The notes beneath the pieces were generated by a model. The model did not search any database. It was not told the origin of the DNA and was given only the letters and a program-made list of their open reading frames with translations. Of a stretch of DNA of 17,881 nt, positions 16,307-17,881 are shown piece by piece; the first letter of the stretch is position 1; each line of letters starts with the position of its first letter. The stretch is from Erysipelotrichia bacterium (GTDB taxonomy: Bacteria > Bacillota_I > Bacilli_A > Erysipelotrichales > Erysipelotrichaceae), in NCBI GenBank assembly GCA_009916335.1, contig SAAR01000031.1, positions 1 through 17,881 on the forward strand. Direction: 5' to 3'. A program made the position numbers and the translations under genes.

Positions 16307-17173
16307 CTAATTTCTTTTTTCAAAGAGTGTAAGTAATGCCTTTACAAAATCTTGATCGGTTCTTACAGAAACAGCATCAACTCTACTCTTGTTAAACGCA
16401 TTTCGCAACTTGTCCTGTTTAGTTTTCCACCATTCAGAATGAGCTTTTCTTAATGATAAAGAAGATGTATCAATCCACTGTTCATTACCTGTTTCAGCAT
16501 CCTTTACATTAATTAATCCTACCGAAGGTAAATCTTCAATTCTTCTATCATATACCTGAATAGCGACTAAATCATGCTTTCTATTAGTTATAGTCATAGC
16601 ATTATAGAAGCCATCATCAATAAAATCCGAAATAATAAAAGCTGTACATTTCCTCTTCATTACATCAATCAAATACTCTAAACACACTTTGATATCGGTC
16701 ATACGACTGTCAGGCTCAAAATTGAGCAACTCACGAATAATATATAAAATATGTTTTTTCCCTTTCTGAGGTGGAATAAATTTTTCTATTTTATTGGAAA
16801 AAAAAATAACGCCTATTTTATCATTATTTTGAATTGCAGAAAAAGCCAACGTTGCAGCAATCTCAGTTACAATATCTTTTTTAAATTGTTTCACAGTACC
16901 AAATTCAAGACTCCCAGAGACATCAATTAAAAGCATTACAGTCAACTCACGTTCTTCCTCAAAAACCTTTATATAAGGTTTATTAAAACGGGCTGTAACA
17001 TTCCAATCAATATCTCTTATATCATCTCCATATTGATATTCCCTGACTTCAGAAAAAGCCATACCTCTTCCTTTAAAAGCAGAATGGTACTGCCCTGCAA
17101 AAATATTATTAGAAAGTCCTCTAGTCTTTATTTCAATCTTTCGAACTTTTTTTAACAAATCAACCGTTTCCAT
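16307..17173 (-). CDS. DUF58 (vWA-like) protein, MoxR partner
   Basis: 288-residue soluble protein with no signal peptide or membrane helix, so it is cytoplasmic. The DUF58 signature is at 35-63: Gly35, Gly37, Phe40, VREYQYGDD (43-51), then RDIDWN (53-58) and TARF. A vWA-like fold follows, with a metal-site motif Asp84-x-Ser86-x-Ser88, Thr159 and Asp183. DUF58 proteins are almost always encoded next to MoxR ATPases, and I infer that MoxR remodels or loads this protein. The short form seen here lacks the N-terminal membrane helices of longer DUF58 proteins. It starts 58 bases after the moxR stop and ends 5 bases before the next gene. The function in the Bat system is not established. Confidence 0.9.
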   Translation of the reverse strand: METVDLLKKVRKIEIKTRGLSNNIFAGQYHSAFKGRGMAFSEVREYQYGDDIRDIDWNVTARFNKPYIKVFEEERELTVMLLIDVSGSLEFGTVKQFKKDIVTEIAATLAFSAIQNNDKIGVIFFSNKIEKFIPPQKGKKHILYIIRELLNFEPDSRMTDIKVCLEYLIDVMKRKCTAFIISDFIDDGFYNAMTITNRKHDLVAIQVYDRRIEDLPSVGLINVKDAETGNEQWIDTSSLSLRKAHSEWWKTKQDKLRNAFNKSRVDAVSVRTDQDFVKALLTLFEKRN

Positions 17174-17231
17174 TAGTTATTATTTTGGTTGATACTAGAA
17201 TTATTATTTAACATAAAATAAATAATCTAAA

Positions 17232-17881
17232 TTATGGAACCTCAACTTTATTCAGAATGCGACTTATTATTTCATCGGAATTTATGTTATTAGCTTCAGC
17301 CTCATACGTTAGCCCAATCCTATGTCTTAAAACATCATGAGCGACAGAACGAATATCTTCAGGGACAACATAACCTCTTCTCTTAATAAAAGCATATGCC
17401 CTTGAAGCTAACGCTAGGTTTATCGAAGCACGTGGAGAGCCACCAAACGATATTAACCCTTGAAGATCTTTCAAATCATATTTTTCAGGGAAACGCGTTG
17501 CGAATACAATATCAACAATATATTTCTCTATCTTTTCATCAATATAAACTTGACGCACTACTTTTCTAGCTTCAACAACTTCTTCAGATTTTAATATCGA
17601 TTTTACTTCAATCTTTCTTTCATTAATATTTTGCCTAATAATCAATTTTTCTTCTTCTATTTTCGGATAGTCAATTATTACCTTAAGCATAAAACGATCG
17701 ACTTGTGCTTCAGGTAATTGATAAGTTCCTTCCTGCTCTATAGGATTTTGGGTTGCCAAAACTAAAAATGGATTTGGCAATTTAAAAGTGTCATTACCAA
17801 TAGTGACCTGCCTTTCTTGCATCGATTCCAAAAGAGCACTCTGTACTTTTGCAGGGGCACGGTTAATTTCATCAGCCAAAA
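17232..17881 (-). CDS. moxR: MoxR-family AAA+ ATPase, C-terminal part, cut by window edge
   Basis: The first gene of the bat operon within the window; its N-terminus lies beyond base 17881. The visible 216 codons start inside Walker B (LADEINRAP), so Walker A and the N-terminal third are missing from view. Also seen are sensor 1 (ATQNP, about 43-47 of the visible part), a candidate arginine-finger loop (EAQVDRFM), and sensor 2 (GGSPRA). The end is the MoxR lid domain ([25 protein letters not shown]). The family is normally about 320-335 residues, so roughly 110 are missing. A TTG at 17879 is not the start; it encodes the Leu of Walker B. MoxR ATPases act as chaperones for vWA-domain proteins, matching the DUF58, BatA and BatB genes downstream. 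The operon promoter must lie outside the window. Confidence 0.95.
   Translation of the reverse strand, partial: LADEINRAPAKVQSALLESMQERQVTIGNDTFKLPNPFLVLATQNPIEQEGTYQLPEAQVDRFMLKVIIDYPKIEEEKLIIRQNINERKIEVKSILKSEEVVEARKVVRQVYIDEKIEKYIVDIVFATRFPEKYDLKDLQGLISFGGSPRASINLALASRAYAFIKRRGYVVPEDIRSVAHDVLRHRIGLTYEAEANNINSDEIISRILNKVEVP

Noticed and set aside
17879..17881. TTG at 17879 as the moxR start
   Set aside because: It falls within Walker B of the ATPase, so the gene must continue beyond the window.
9779..17881. The eight-gene MoxR/vWA/TPR cluster as a new system
   Set aside because: Gene order and domains match the known Bacteroidota bat (aerotolerance) operon. The mechanism is unresolved, but the system itself has been described.

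Overview
This is an AT-rich window of chromosomal sequence from a member of the Bacteroidota, most likely the Bacteroidales. The main evidence is a complete bat (Bacteroides aerotolerance) gene cluster, perfect TAnnTTTG-type -7 promoter boxes in front of clpC and gyrA, little sign of strong Shine-Dalgarno sites, and Bacteroidales-like HtpG, ClpC and GyrA sequences. I cannot name the genus from sequence alone. I see no mobile element, CRISPR array, rRNA or tRNA; this looks like ordinary core chromosome.

Positions 1-4127 hold a chaperone/protease block read leftward: clpC (Hsp100 unfoldase) and then the N-terminal part of htpG (bacterial Hsp90), which runs off the left edge. A terminator separates the two. 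The 339-base gap at 3789-4127 is a divergent promoter region: clpC reads left and gyrA reads right. gyrA (DNA gyrase subunit A) is followed closely by an exported TPR protein, and the pair ends at a perfect 72-base palindrome (7928-7999). That palindrome also faces the end of the leftward genes, so it probably terminates transcription in both directions.

Positions 8080-9587 hold two leftward genes: a small helix-turn-helix protein and a DUF2007 plus double-UspA stress protein, with a hairpin between them. From 9779 to the right edge lies a tightly packed leftward operon, in transcription order: MoxR ATPase (cut by the window edge), DUF58 vWA protein, a BatD-like membrane protein, BatA, BatB, BatC, BatD and BatE. 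Gaps are 5-58 bases and there is no internal terminator. An AT-rich hairpin follows batE.

The Bat operon is a known but mechanistically unresolved system. Its parts suggest a membrane assembly. A MoxR AAA+ ATPase probably acts on vWA proteins that carry intact metal-binding (MIDAS) residues. BatA and BatB are anchored in the inner membrane, BatD and its paralogue put beta-rich domains in the periplasm and helical domains in the cytoplasm, and BatC and BatE add TPRs. Most parts occur in pairs within the operon. I found no clearly undescribed system. The best leads are the long palindrome, the gyrA leader hairpin, the paired design of the Bat complex, and the uncharacterised small DNA-binding protein.
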